Assembly: GCF_019455385.1 (NCBI RefSeq)
Contig: NZ_JACOFR010000004.1
Location: 186,001-250,000, forward strand
Reading direction: 5' to 3'
Length of the DNA: 64,000 nucleotides
From: Bradyrhizobium sp. BR 10289
GTDB lineage: Bacteria > Pseudomonadota > Alphaproteobacteria > Rhizobiales > Xanthobacteraceae
Shown: piece by piece, positions 40,839 to 49,272 of the stretch
Layout of the letters: each line of letters starts with the position of its first letter
How positions within the stretch are numbered: the stretch's first letter is position 1
Translations under genes and position numbers: made by a program
The notes under the pieces: generated by a model
What the model saw: only the letters and a program-made list of their open reading frames with translations
Databases searched by the model: none
Told to the model about the DNA's origin: nothing

Positions 40839-40930
40839 GCTCCGGCGCTTTGCGCCGCGTCGAGCACCATGCCCCTCCTGTGTGCCTCTTTCGCCAGCCG
40901 GGCGCAAGGGCCGAACGGCGGCCGCTGCGA

Positions 40931-41662
40931 TCATGACGGATAATCTCCCGCCAACGCCCCGAACAGAATCACGGCGGCAGTCGAGGCCGCGCCGCCACGC
41001 GCAAGCTGCTCGGCGAGCTCGGCAATCGTGGTGCGGATCAGCCGCTCATCCGCCCGCCCAAGGGATTCGGCATAGAGCGCCGGCGTGCTTGGCGCGAGGC
41101 CGTGCTCGGTCAATTTTGCGGCAAGCGCCGGAAAGGTGCGCCGGCCCATGTAGACCACGGTCGTCGCCTCGGCGTCGGCCAGCGCCGCCCAATTCAGGTT
41201 CGGCGGCAATTCGCCGGTGACGTCGGCGCCAGTCACGAACTGCACCCGGCGCGAGGTGTGACGCCGGGTCAAGGGAATGCCGGCCTGGGCGGCGGCGACG
41301 CAGGCCGAGGTGACGCCCGGAATGATCTCGTAGCCGATGCCGGCTTCGCGCACCGTCTCCAGCTCCTCCTCGAGCCGGCCGAAGATACCGGCATCGCCCG
41401 ATTTCAACCGCACGACGCGGACGCCGGTCGCGGCGTAGTCGACCAGCAGGCGATTGACATGGTGCTGCTTGGTCGAGGGCCGCCCGGCCCGCTTGCCCAC
41501 TGCAACGAGATTGGCGCCGGGACGGGCCAGATCGAGGATCGCGCCTGACGCAAGATCGTCATAGAGCACGACGTCGGCCTCGCGCAGCCGCGCCGCGCCC
41601 TTGAGCGTGAGAAGCTCGGGATCGCCGGGGCCGGCGGAGATGAAGGACACAAAACCGCTCAC
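40931..41662 (-). CDS. cobA: Uroporphyrinogen-III C-methyltransferase
   Basis: A 243-residue SUMT that methylates C-2 and C-7 of uroporphyrinogen III to give precorrin-2, the entry step to cobalamin. GPGDPELLTLKGAARL, LKSGDAGIFGR and PGVTSACVAAA are the family motifs. It has no sirohaem-synthase (CysG) extension, so it is the monofunctional form. The start is a GTG that overlaps the cobB stop by four bases (GTGA). It is the last gene of the cobL-cobE-cobM-cobB-cobA run. Confidence 0.93.
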   Translation of the reverse strand: MSGFVSFISAGPGDPELLTLKGAARLREADVVLYDDLASGAILDLARPGANLVAVGKRAGRPSTKQHHVNRLLVDYAATGVRVVRLKSGDAGIFGRLEEELETVREAGIGYEIIPGVTSACVAAAQAGIPLTRRHTSRRVQFVTGADVTGELPPNLNWAALADAEATTVVYMGRRTFPALAAKLTEHGLAPSTPALYAESLGRADERLIRTTIAELAEQLARGGAASTAAVILFGALAGDYPS

Positions 41663-42969
41663 CGGTCCTCCGCAATCAGATGGAAGAACGTCCCCGTGAC
41701 GCGGCCCCGGCGCGAGCCGGTTTCGGCGATGACCGCACCGCTTGCGTCATGCACGACCGCGAGCGGCGTATCGGGCTGGGTGAGGATCGTCGAATAGTGG
41801 AATTCGTGGCCGCGCAGGCGTGCGCCCGCCTGAAACCCCGGCATCGCGGCAGCGAGCGCGGCGAGACGATAACCGAGATGCATGCGGCGTTTTGCAAAGC
41901 TCGTCTCCAGGCCGAGCAGACCCGTCATCTCATGCCGGGCACCTTCGGCATCGGTCAAAGCATTGCCCAGCACCATATACCCACCGCATTCGCCGTGCAC
42001 GGGCCGGGTCTCGGCAAAGGCACGCAGGCCGTTGCGAAAATGCGCATTGGCCGCGATCCTGCCGGCATGAAGCTCGGGATAGCCGCCGGGAAGCCAGCAC
42101 ACATCGGCGCTCGTATCAGGACCCTCATCGGCTAGCGGCGAGAATGTCGAGATCTCCGCGCCGGCTGCGCGCCAGGCTTCCAGCATGTGCGGATAGACGA
42201 AGGAGAAGGCTGCATCGCGGGCCAGCGCAATGCGTTGCCCGGGCGGCGTCACGTTCAGCCCGTTCGCGGCAGGTTGCGGCGACCAGCGGGCGGCCGAGCG
42301 CAGCACCGCATCGAGATCGACATGCTCGATGACGAAGCGCGCGGCCTCGTCGATCAGTTTTCCGATCTCCGCCTGCTCCTCGGCCTGCACCAGGCCAAGA
42401 TGCCGCTTCGGCAGGCTGATCTCGGCATGGCGCGGCAGCGCGCCGAACACGACGATGCCGGCATCGTTCAACGCGCGCCGCACGAGTTCTTGGTGGCGCG
42501 GGCTGGCGACGCGGTTGAGCACAACGCCGGCAAGACGCACGCCGTGGCGGTAGTCGCGCAGGCCTGCGGCGATCGCAGCTGCCGTCTGCGCCTGTCCGGA
42601 GGGATCGATCACGAGCACCACCGGCCAGCCCAGCATTTCCGCAATGTCGGCGGTGGCGCCGGTGCCGGAGACGCCGCGCGCGGCGACGCCATCGAACAGG
42701 CCCATCGAGCCCTCCGCGAGCACGATATCGGCATCAGTGCCGCGGCTGACGAGATGCGCGATGGTCCCACGGTCCATTGCCCAGCTATCGACGTTGACGG
42801 AGGCGCGTCCCGTCGCGGCGGCGTGAAAGGCAGGATCGATATAGTCCGGACCGCTCTTGAAACACTGGACGTTCAGTCCGCGCTGGCGCCAGGCGCGCGC
42901 GAGCGCCAGCGTCAGCGTGGTCTTGCCGACCCCGGAGGCCGGTGCGGAGATGACGAGGCCCGCCGCCAT
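41659..42969 (-). CDS. cobB: Hydrogenobyrinic acid a,c-diamide synthase
   Basis: A 436-residue glutamine amidotransferase that amidates the a and c side chains of hydrogenobyrinic acid, with ATP. The N-terminal P-loop is SAPASGVGKTT and the C-terminal glutaminase domain has the nucleophile Cys in HGECGGYMVLG. The ATG at 42969 overlaps the cobM stop by one base (TGATG). A GTG one codon earlier is possible. Confidence 0.93.
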   Translation of the reverse strand: MAAGLVISAPASGVGKTTLTLALARAWRQRGLNVQCFKSGPDYIDPAFHAAATGRASVNVDSWAMDRGTIAHLVSRGTDADIVLAEGSMGLFDGVAARGVSGTGATADIAEMLGWPVVLVIDPSGQAQTAAAIAAGLRDYRHGVRLAGVVLNRVASPRHQELVRRALNDAGIVVFGALPRHAEISLPKRHLGLVQAEEQAEIGKLIDEAARFVIEHVDLDAVLRSAARWSPQPAANGLNVTPPGQRIALARDAAFSFVYPHMLEAWRAAGAEISTFSPLADEGPDTSADVCWLPGGYPELHAGRIAANAHFRNGLRAFAETRPVHGECGGYMVLGNALTDAEGARHEMTGLLGLETSFAKRRMHLGYRLAALAAAMPGFQAGARLRGHEFHYSTILTQPDTPLAVVHDASGAVIAETGSRRGRVTGTFFHLIAEDR

Positions 42970-43751
42970 CACGACGCCTCGGGAAAGCGCGGCTCGGCGC
43001 CGACGGGGCGATAGCGGCGGTCGTAATCGGCAGCGTAGAGACGGCTCTCGTCGAAATCCGCAGGGCCGAGCGTCTTGCCAACCAGGATCAGCGCGGTGCG
43101 CTCCATCTCGCTGCCGAAGGCTGCATCGAGTGTTGCCAGCGTCGCCCGGACAATGCGTTGGTCGGGCCAGCTTGCGCGCCAGACGATCGCGACCGGGCAG
43201 TCCGCGCCATAATGCGGCGTCAGCTCGGCAACGACCTTGTCGAGCAGATGGATGGACAGATGGATCGCGAGCACCGCGCCGGTCGCGGCAAACGCGGCGA
43301 GCTTTTCGCCTTCGGGCATCGCGCTGGCCCGGCCGGGCGTGCGCGTCAGCACAACTGTCTGGGCAAGACCGGGCAACGTCAGCTCAGCTTCCAGCACCGC
43401 CGCGGCAGCCGAGAACGAGGGAACGCCCGGCGTAACCGAATAGGGAATCCCGAGCGCGCGCAGACGGCGAAGCTGCTCGCCCATCGCCGACCAGATCGAG
43501 AGATCGCCGGAATGCAGCCGCGCCACGTCCTTGCCCACAGCATGCGCGGCAGACATCTCCGCGATGATCTCGTCGAGCGACAGCGGCGCGGTGTTGACGA
43601 TCCGTGCACCGGGCGGGCAATGCGCCAGCACGCCCTCCGGCACCAGCGAACCGGCATAGAGGCAGACCGGACAGGCCGCAATCAGATCGCGGCCGCGCAA
43701 CGTGAGCAAATCAGGCGCGCCCGGCCCTGCGCCGATAAAGTGCACCGTCAT
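42969..43751 (-). CDS. cobM: Precorrin-4 C11-methyltransferase
   Basis: A 260-residue tetrapyrrole methylase. The segments [27 protein letters not shown] (typical of CobM/CbiF) and [12 protein letters not shown] are present. It adds the C-11 methyl to precorrin-4. The ATG overlaps the cobE stop by four bases (ATGA). Confidence 0.94.
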   Translation of the reverse strand: MTVHFIGAGPGAPDLLTLRGRDLIAACPVCLYAGSLVPEGVLAHCPPGARIVNTAPLSLDEIIAEMSAAHAVGKDVARLHSGDLSIWSAMGEQLRRLRALGIPYSVTPGVPSFSAAAAVLEAELTLPGLAQTVVLTRTPGRASAMPEGEKLAAFAATGAVLAIHLSIHLLDKVVAELTPHYGADCPVAIVWRASWPDQRIVRATLATLDAAFGSEMERTALILVGKTLGPADFDESRLYAADYDRRYRPVGAEPRFPEAS

Positions 43752-44116
43752 CCGCCGTCTCCTTCCGCGATCGCCGCGGTCGCGGTACGATCCTGCGAGA
43801 CCGCACGCACCGCAATCAGGCGCGCGCGAGGACCGGCCGCCGCGAGCGCTGCGGCCTCGGCGACCGATCCCGTCGCGAATTTTTCCATGACGAGCTTCGA
43901 CTGCGTCGGCGTGTCGATGCTAGAGAGCACATCGGCCGGAATAGCCTTGATCGGCACGCCGCATTCGTGCGCGAGCTGTCTCAGCGCTTCGGCATCGGCC
44001 TTGTCGCTGACGGTCGCCACCGCTGCAAGTCCTTCAGGCCCCCCGGCCGCGAGCAGCGCCTCGCGCAGCGACGCCAGCGTGACATCCGTCTTGAATCCGA
44101 GCCCGGCGACCTTCAT
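43748..44116 (-). CDS. cobE: Cobalamin biosynthesis protein CobE (CbiG C-terminal-like)
   Basis: A 122-residue small protein matching the C-terminal domain of CbiG. It begins [11 protein letters not shown], the usual GiGcr-type motif region with no Cys here, and holds [18 protein letters not shown], which is typical of the family. CobE is required for cobalamin synthesis in the aerobic pathway, but its precise chemical role is not settled. The ATG at 44116 overlaps the cobL stop by four bases. Confidence 0.85.
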   Translation of the reverse strand: MKVAGLGFKTDVTLASLREALLAAGGPEGLAAVATVSDKADAEALRQLAHECGVPIKAIPADVLSSIDTPTQSKLVMEKFATGSVAEAAALAAAGPRARLIAVRAVSQDRTATAAIAEGDGG

Positions 44117-45294
44117 CGGACCGCACTCCATTGCACCACCGGCCGCGCCGCCTCCCAGGAGCGGTAGCGACCGAGCGGCGCGGCCTGCGCAATTTCAACC
44201 CGCATCAGTTCGCCGCCATGGCGCCGGTGCAATTCGCCGAGCAGTGCTTCCGTCTCCAGCGTGACTGAATGTGCGACGAGCCGCGCGCCCGGCGCGAGCC
44301 GCGACCAGATCGCATCAAACATCGCGCTATCGAGTCCGCCGCCGATGAAGACCGCATCAGGCGCGTCCAGCGCCACGAGAGCCTCGGGCGCGGTGCCCGC
44401 GATGACGCTGATCCGATGCGATAGTCCGAATGCAGCGGCATTGCTGCGGATGTTCGCGACGCGGTCCTCGCGCGCCTCGATCGCGGTTGCCGTCCCGCCA
44501 CACAGCGCCCATTCGACCGATATCGAACCCGAACCGGCGCCGATATCCCACAAGCGTTCACCCGGACACGGCGCCAGCGCCGACAACGCGAGCGCGCGCA
44601 CCGGCCGCTTGGTGATCTGGCCGTCGTGAGCGAAGAGATCGTCCGAGAGGCCGCAGCTTCGGGGAATGCCGTGCTCGCCCTTCACCTCGACGGCGACCGC
44701 GATCAGGTTCCCAGCGAGATCACCCGCAAAGCTGTCAGCGCGATGCTCGGCGACGCTTTCGTGCGGGCCGGCAAGCGCAGCCAACGTCCAGAAAGCCGAA
44801 GCGCCCCAACCACGCTCGCACAGCCATTTCGCGAGATCCCCCGCTGCCTTCCCATCACGCACAAGGCAAACGATTCGCGCACCATTCGCCAGATACGGCA
44901 CAAGACGTTCGAATGGCGTTGCGTGCAAGCCAAGGCAGATTACGCTTTCGAGGCGCCAGCCGAGCCGCGCTGCGGCGAGCGAGAAGGTCGACGGGGCCGA
45001 ATGCGCGATCCATTCGCCAGGCTCCAGCTTCTCCGCCAGGCTCGCACCTGCGCCGTGCCAGAACGGATCGCCGGAGGCGAGCACAGCGGTCGGCCTGCCC
45101 CGACAGCTCAGCACGATCTCTGCATTGAAAGGCACCGGCCACGGACGACCGCGACTGCCCACGTCGGCAAGCGCGAGATGGCGCTCGCCGCCGAAGACTG
45201 TTTCCGCCCTGGCAAGCGCCTTTCGACTTGCCTCGGACAGCCCCGCAAGGCCATCCTCGCCGATACCGATGATGGTCAGCCAGGGATCAGACAT
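44113..45294 (-). CDS. cobL: Precorrin-6Y C5,15-methyltransferase (decarboxylating)
   Basis: A 393-residue two-domain enzyme (CbiE plus CbiT halves fused). The N-terminal methylase has IGIGEDGLAGLSE and LASGDPFWHGAG. The C-terminal class-I methyltransferase has WDIGAGSGSISVEWAL. It methylates C-5 and C-15 and decarboxylates the C-12 acetate. The start overlaps the divergent cobK start in the sequence CATG. A longer start at 45309 or 45351 would overlap cobK further and has no better ribosome-binding site. Confidence 0.93.
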   Translation of the reverse strand: MSDPWLTIIGIGEDGLAGLSEASRKALARAETVFGGERHLALADVGSRGRPWPVPFNAEIVLSCRGRPTAVLASGDPFWHGAGASLAEKLEPGEWIAHSAPSTFSLAAARLGWRLESVICLGLHATPFERLVPYLANGARIVCLVRDGKAAGDLAKWLCERGWGASAFWTLAALAGPHESVAEHRADSFAGDLAGNLIAVAVEVKGEHGIPRSCGLSDDLFAHDGQITKRPVRALALSALAPCPGERLWDIGAGSGSISVEWALCGGTATAIEAREDRVANIRSNAAAFGLSHRISVIAGTAPEALVALDAPDAVFIGGGLDSAMFDAIWSRLAPGARLVAHSVTLETEALLGELHRRHGGELMRVEIAQAAPLGRYRSWEAARPVVQWSAVR

Positions 45295-46039
45295 GACACG
45301 CGCGCTCATTCTGGGCGGAACTGCCGATGCGAGCCTGCTCGCGGCGGACATCGCGCGCGCCGGCGTCGACGCCGTGTATTCCTATGGCGGCCGCACCCGC
45401 GCGCCTGCTGACCAACCGCTGCCGACCCGCATCGGCGGCTTTGGCGGCGTGAGCGGGCTTGCGGACTATATCCGCAGCGAAGGCATCACGCATGTGATCG
45501 ACGCGACGCATCCCTTCGCGGCCGAGATGAGCCGGAATGCGATCGAGGCTTGCGCCGAAACCGGGACGCTGTTGATTGCGCTGGAGCGCGCGCCCTGGAC
45601 GAAAGCCGCCGGCGACAAATGGATTGAGGTCGCCGACGTCAGTGCCGCGGTCGCCGTACTGCCCGCGGCGCCGGCAGATGTGTTCCTTGCCATCGGCCGC
45701 CAGCACATCGCGCCGTTCGCGAGCAAGCCGCAGCACGCCTATACGCTGCGTTTCGTCGACCCACCGCAAGCACCGCTGCCTTTCGCCGCTGACGTCATTG
45801 TCTCGCGCGGGCCGTTCACGCTCGACGGCGAGCTCGAGATGCTGCGCGTGCGCGGCATCGGATGGATCGTCGCGCGCAATTCCGGCGGCGACGGTGCGCG
45901 CGCCAAGATCGACGCCGCGCGGATGCTCGGTCTGCCTGTGATCATGATCTCGCGACCGGCATTGCCCGAACGCAAGCGGGTCGAGAGCGTTGCCGAGGTG
46001 ATGCAATGGCTGGGTCACTCGGCGCGCCTTGGTGCATAG
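45293..46039 (+). CDS. cobK: Precorrin-6A reductase
   Basis: A 248-residue NADPH-dependent reductase that makes precorrin-6B. The N-terminus RALILGGTADASLLAADIA is the nucleotide-binding start and DATHPFAAEMSRNA is the family signature. It is the only gene of the middle cob block on the plus strand. Its ATG shares bases with the cobL ATG of the other strand, and its 3' end overlaps the cobJ 3' end by 25 bases. AGGG about 9 bases upstream, inside cobL, may be its ribosome-binding site. Confidence 0.93.
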   Translation: MTRALILGGTADASLLAADIARAGVDAVYSYGGRTRAPADQPLPTRIGGFGGVSGLADYIRSEGITHVIDATHPFAAEMSRNAIEACAETGTLLIALERAPWTKAAGDKWIEVADVSAAVAVLPAAPADVFLAIGRQHIAPFASKPQHAYTLRFVDPPQAPLPFAADVIVSRGPFTLDGELEMLRVRGIGWIVARNSGGDGARAKIDAARMLGLPVIMISRPALPERKRVESVAEVMQWLGHSARLGA

Positions 46040-46749
46040 ACCCAGCGGCCGACGCGGCGGGTCTGCGAATTGCCGACGATGACCAGCGTCCGCATGTCCG
46101 CCATCTCGGACGTCGCCTCGTTCAACGTGACGGTCTCGATCTTCTCCTCGGCCGTGCTGACCGCGCGTGCAAATATCAAGAGGCGATCGCCGCAGCCGGC
46201 CTCCTTCAACGTTGCTAGCGCGCGGCCAAAGCCTTCCGGCCGGCTTGCCGAACGCGGATTATACATCGCGATCGAAAAATCCGCTTCAGCGGCAAGCCGC
46301 AAGCGCTTCTCGATTACCGCCCATGGCTTGAGATTGTCGGAAAGGTTGATCGCACAGAAATCATGACCGAGCGGCGCGCCTGCGCGCGCGCTGGCTGCGA
46401 GCATCGCGGTGATGCCCGGCAGCACGCGGATCGGAAGTGCCTGCCATTGCGGCGCCTGTTCGAGCGCCTCGAACACGGCCGAGGCCATGGCAAAGACGCC
46501 GGGATCGCCGGAAGAAACGACGACGACCTGCCCGCCATCGGCCGCGAGCCGCAAAGCCTCGCTCGCTCGCGCGAGCTCTTCGCGGTTGTCCGACGGATGC
46601 AGCGTGAGCCCTGCTCGCGGCGGCACGCGCGCGACATAGGGCGCGTAACCCAGAATGTCGGTCGCGGACGCGAGCGCGGCCGAGACCTCGGGCGTCACCA
46701 TTGCCTCGCTGCCGGGGCCAAGGCCCACAATCGTCAGCGAGCCCGTCAT
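46015..46749 (-). CDS. cobJ: Precorrin-3B C17-methyltransferase
   Basis: A 244-residue tetrapyrrole methylase that adds the C-17 methyl and contracts the ring. IVGLGPGSEAMVTPE, VVSSGDPGVFAMASAV and LPGITAMLAASA are clear. The long open frame to 47223 is an overlap with cobI. The true ATG at 46749 overlaps the cobI stop by four bases. It is the last gene of the block that begins at riboswitch C. Confidence 0.94.
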   Translation of the reverse strand: MTGSLTIVGLGPGSEAMVTPEVSAALASATDILGYAPYVARVPPRAGLTLHPSDNREELARASEALRLAADGGQVVVVSSGDPGVFAMASAVFEALEQAPQWQALPIRVLPGITAMLAASARAGAPLGHDFCAINLSDNLKPWAVIEKRLRLAAEADFSIAMYNPRSASRPEGFGRALATLKEAGCGDRLLIFARAVSTAEEKIETVTLNEATSEMADMRTLVIVGNSQTRRVGRWVYAPRRAE

Positions 46750-47477
46750 TCGGCAGCGTCCAGATGCCGGCCCTTGCCGTGCACGAGCACGATTGCGAAG
46801 TAAGGACAATCGGCGGCATCGACCTCCGCGAGCCGCACCACACGCTCGCCGGGCATGGTGCCGCGCTCGACCAGCCAGGCATCGTCCAGCCGACCCGCGG
46901 CGGCAAGGGCGCGGCGCACTTTTGCGAGGTTGCGGCCAGTCTTCATGATGACCAGCGCATCGGAATCGCGCATGTGGCGTTCGAGCTCGGGCTCGGCCAG
47001 CGTCCCCATCAGGACCGTCGTCACGTCGTCGCCGAGCGCAATCGGCTGGCCGACGCCGTTCCAGCAGCCGACCATGCCGGGTATGCCGGCGATCACCTCG
47101 ATCTCGACGCGGCCCTGCAGGCGCGCGTGCAGATGCATGAAGGAGCCGTAGAAATAGGGATCGCCTTCGCAGAGCACGACGACGTCGACGGCGCGCGACA
47201 GCCGTGCCAGGCGCTCGGCCCATTCGTCGTAGAAGCCGGCGAGCAGTTGCACATATTCCGCGCTGTCGAAGGCGATCTCCGTGGTGACCGGATATTCCAT
47301 CGGGTATTCGGTCACGTCGGCGGGCAGCATGCCTTCAACAATGCGGCGCGCCTGGCCAGGCCGGCCCTTCTTGCGAAAATAAGCGACGTGCTTGGCGCCG
47401 CGCACGGTGCGGTCGGCGCGCACGCTCATCATATCGGGGTTGCCGGGGCCGAGACCGCAGCAGATGATGCGTCCCAT
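46746..47477 (-). CDS. cobI: Precorrin-2 C20-methyltransferase
   Basis: A 243-residue tetrapyrrole methylase that adds the C-20 methyl to precorrin-2. CGLGPGNPDMMSVRA, VLCEGDPYFYGSFMHLH (typical of CobI/CbiL) and IAGIPGMVGCWN are present. The ATG at 47477 lies two bases after the cobH stop, so the longer frame to 47654 is an overlap with cobH and is not used. Confidence 0.94.
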   Translation of the reverse strand: MGRIICCGLGPGNPDMMSVRADRTVRGAKHVAYFRKKGRPGQARRIVEGMLPADVTEYPMEYPVTTEIAFDSAEYVQLLAGFYDEWAERLARLSRAVDVVVLCEGDPYFYGSFMHLHARLQGRVEIEVIAGIPGMVGCWNGVGQPIALGDDVTTVLMGTLAEPELERHMRDSDALVIMKTGRNLAKVRRALAAAGRLDDAWLVERGTMPGERVVRLAEVDAADCPYFAIVLVHGKGRHLDAAE

Positions 47478-47479
47478 CG

Positions 47480-48109
47480 CTATTCGCTCCGGCTCGCCAG
47501 CGCGTTCACCGCGGCTACGGTGATGGCTGAGCCGCCAAGGCGGCCTTCGACCGTCAGTGCCGGCACAGGCGGATTGGCCATCAGCGCGGCCTTGGACTCG
47601 GCAGCGCCGACAAAGCCGACGGGACAGCCGATGATCGCCGCGGGCCGCGGGCAATCACGATCCTCCAGCATGTTGAGCAGATGAAACAGCGCGGTCGGCG
47701 CGTTGCCTATTGCGACGATCGCGCCATCGAGATGCGGACGCCACAACTCCAGCGCGGCGGCCGAGCGCGTGTTGCGCATGGACTGCGCCAGCGCAGGAAC
47801 GGCCTCATCACCGAGCGTGCAAATCACCGCATTGGCCGCGGGCAATCTCGCGCGCGTAATTCCTTCCGAGACCATGCGGGCGTCGCACAGGATCGGCGCG
47901 CCCTTCTGCAACGCCGCGCGCGCAGCGATCGCCATGCCTGGTGTGAAACGGATATGCGCTTCCAGGCCGACCATGCCGGCGGCATGGATCATCCGCACCA
48001 CAATTTGCTCCTCATCGGGCGTGAAGCGGGCAAGATCGGCTTCGGCGCGGATGGTTGCGAAGGACTGCCGGTAGATCGCCGCGCCGTCGGTTTCGTAAGT
48101 ATGCGGCAT
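47480..48109 (-). CDS. cobH: Precorrin-8X methylmutase
   Basis: A 209-residue isomerase that moves the C-11 methyl to C-12, giving hydrogenobyrinate. RMIHAAGMVGLEAHIRF holds the catalytic His segment (active-site His about residue 42), and GCPVGFVGAAESK is the family C-terminal motif. The start overlaps the cobG stop by one base (TGATG). Confidence 0.94.
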   Translation of the reverse strand: MPHTYETDGAAIYRQSFATIRAEADLARFTPDEEQIVVRMIHAAGMVGLEAHIRFTPGMAIAARAALQKGAPILCDARMVSEGITRARLPAANAVICTLGDEAVPALAQSMRNTRSAAALELWRPHLDGAIVAIGNAPTALFHLLNMLEDRDCPRPAAIIGCPVGFVGAAESKAALMANPPVPALTVEGRLGGSAITVAAVNALASRSE

Positions 48110-49272
48110 CAGTGCCCTCCCATCAGAATGGAGGGATTTTCGACGATGTCGTCGCGACTGAGGCTACGCAGGATCGGCGCATCGCGGGTCGATCCGCCGC
48201 GCACGAGATCGAATCCCTTAGCCGTCGCAACCAGCGTGATCGCGGCCGCGCCGGAATGGGCGCAGCCCTTGGCGCAGCCCGAGACGTGCAGCCGCGCGGC
48301 CCCGCCGATGTTCGGCGCCAGCGCCGCCGCCAGCCCGCGTGTATCGGCATGGGCCTCACGGCAACGCGGCGCGCCGCTACAGGCGATGACGCGCAGCGCC
48401 GGATCGTAAGCCTCGGTGATCAAGCCGGGCGCGGACGGCATCGTCCGTTTGCCCTCGCTCAACACCATGCGCCACGGCGTCAGGCGCAGTGCATGTCCGC
48501 AGCCGGCGAACTGGTTGAGCATGGCATGCGGCATCTGCCCGAAGGCGACACCGACCATCGCTCCCTGCGGATAAAGGCCGGGGCGCGACGAAGCCATGAT
48601 CGGCGCCGGCTCGGCTTCGCCGCGCAGCGCCTCGGGCAAGATTGCGCCGGCAGCAAGATAGGCTGCCATGCGCCCTCGCCCGCCCTTCGCGCCTCCGGAG
48701 CTCGCAAACCAATCGGCAAGCGCGAGTGCTGTTGCCGTCACCTCGCCGCGCGCGACTGGACGACCGAACTTCGCGCCATCGGCCCGCACCAGCAGTCCGC
48801 CGGCGCGATCGCGCTCGATCCGCACATCCGCGGAATCGCCGGCCAGCACGCGCGACGTGCCGTCATCGATCGCAAAGCCGAACTTCGTCGGAAGCGCCAG
48901 CGTGCACGTTTCGAGCGCCTCTTCAAGCTCGGCGGCCAGAGCCTGAGTCTCGTCGCCGTCACGCCAGAACGGCGTGACGAGGATGTTGCGCCGGGATTCG
49001 GTCTCGGCATCGGGATCAAGCAACGCCAACTGCGAAAGGCCGTCGAGCAGCAAGCGGTGGCTGGTCTCGCTAACGCCCCTGATCTGGAGATTGGCGCGGC
49101 TGGTCACGTCGATCAGGCCATTGCCATGGCGCTCCGCGAGGTGCGCCAGTCCCGAGATCTGTGCCGCGTCGAGCCGCCCGCCGAACGGGCGCACGCGAAC
49201 TACGAGCCCGTCGCCCGATTGCATCGGCCGCAGCGCGCCGGGGCACCAGCCCTTGACTACCGATGCGCTCAT
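48109..49272 (-). CDS. cobG: Precorrin-3B synthase
   Basis: A 387-residue sulfite/nitrite-reductase-fold monooxygenase that, with oxygen, makes precorrin-3B. The 4Fe-4S ligands are C298, C304, C333 and C337 (CSGAPRC and CAKGC). Its presence fixes the pathway as the oxygen-dependent one using CobG rather than CobZ. The ATG at 49272 overlaps the cobN stop by four bases, so the longer frame to 49350 is not used. Confidence 0.93.
   Translation of the reverse strand: MSASVVKGWCPGALRPMQSGDGLVVRVRPFGGRLDAAQISGLAHLAERHGNGLIDVTSRANLQIRGVSETSHRLLLDGLSQLALLDPDAETESRRNILVTPFWRDGDETQALAAELEEALETCTLALPTKFGFAIDDGTSRVLAGDSADVRIERDRAGGLLVRADGAKFGRPVARGEVTATALALADWFASSGGAKGGRGRMAAYLAAGAILPEALRGEAEPAPIMASSRPGLYPQGAMVGVAFGQMPHAMLNQFAGCGHALRLTPWRMVLSEGKRTMPSAPGLITEAYDPALRVIACSGAPRCREAHADTRGLAAALAPNIGGAARLHVSGCAKGCAHSGAAAITLVATAKGFDLVRGGSTRDAPILRSLSRDDIVENPSILMGGH

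Noticed and set aside
40844..40856. GGCGC/GCGCC hairpin after cobA as a terminator
   Set aside because: The stem is only five bases and no T-run follows, so it is not a convincing terminator.
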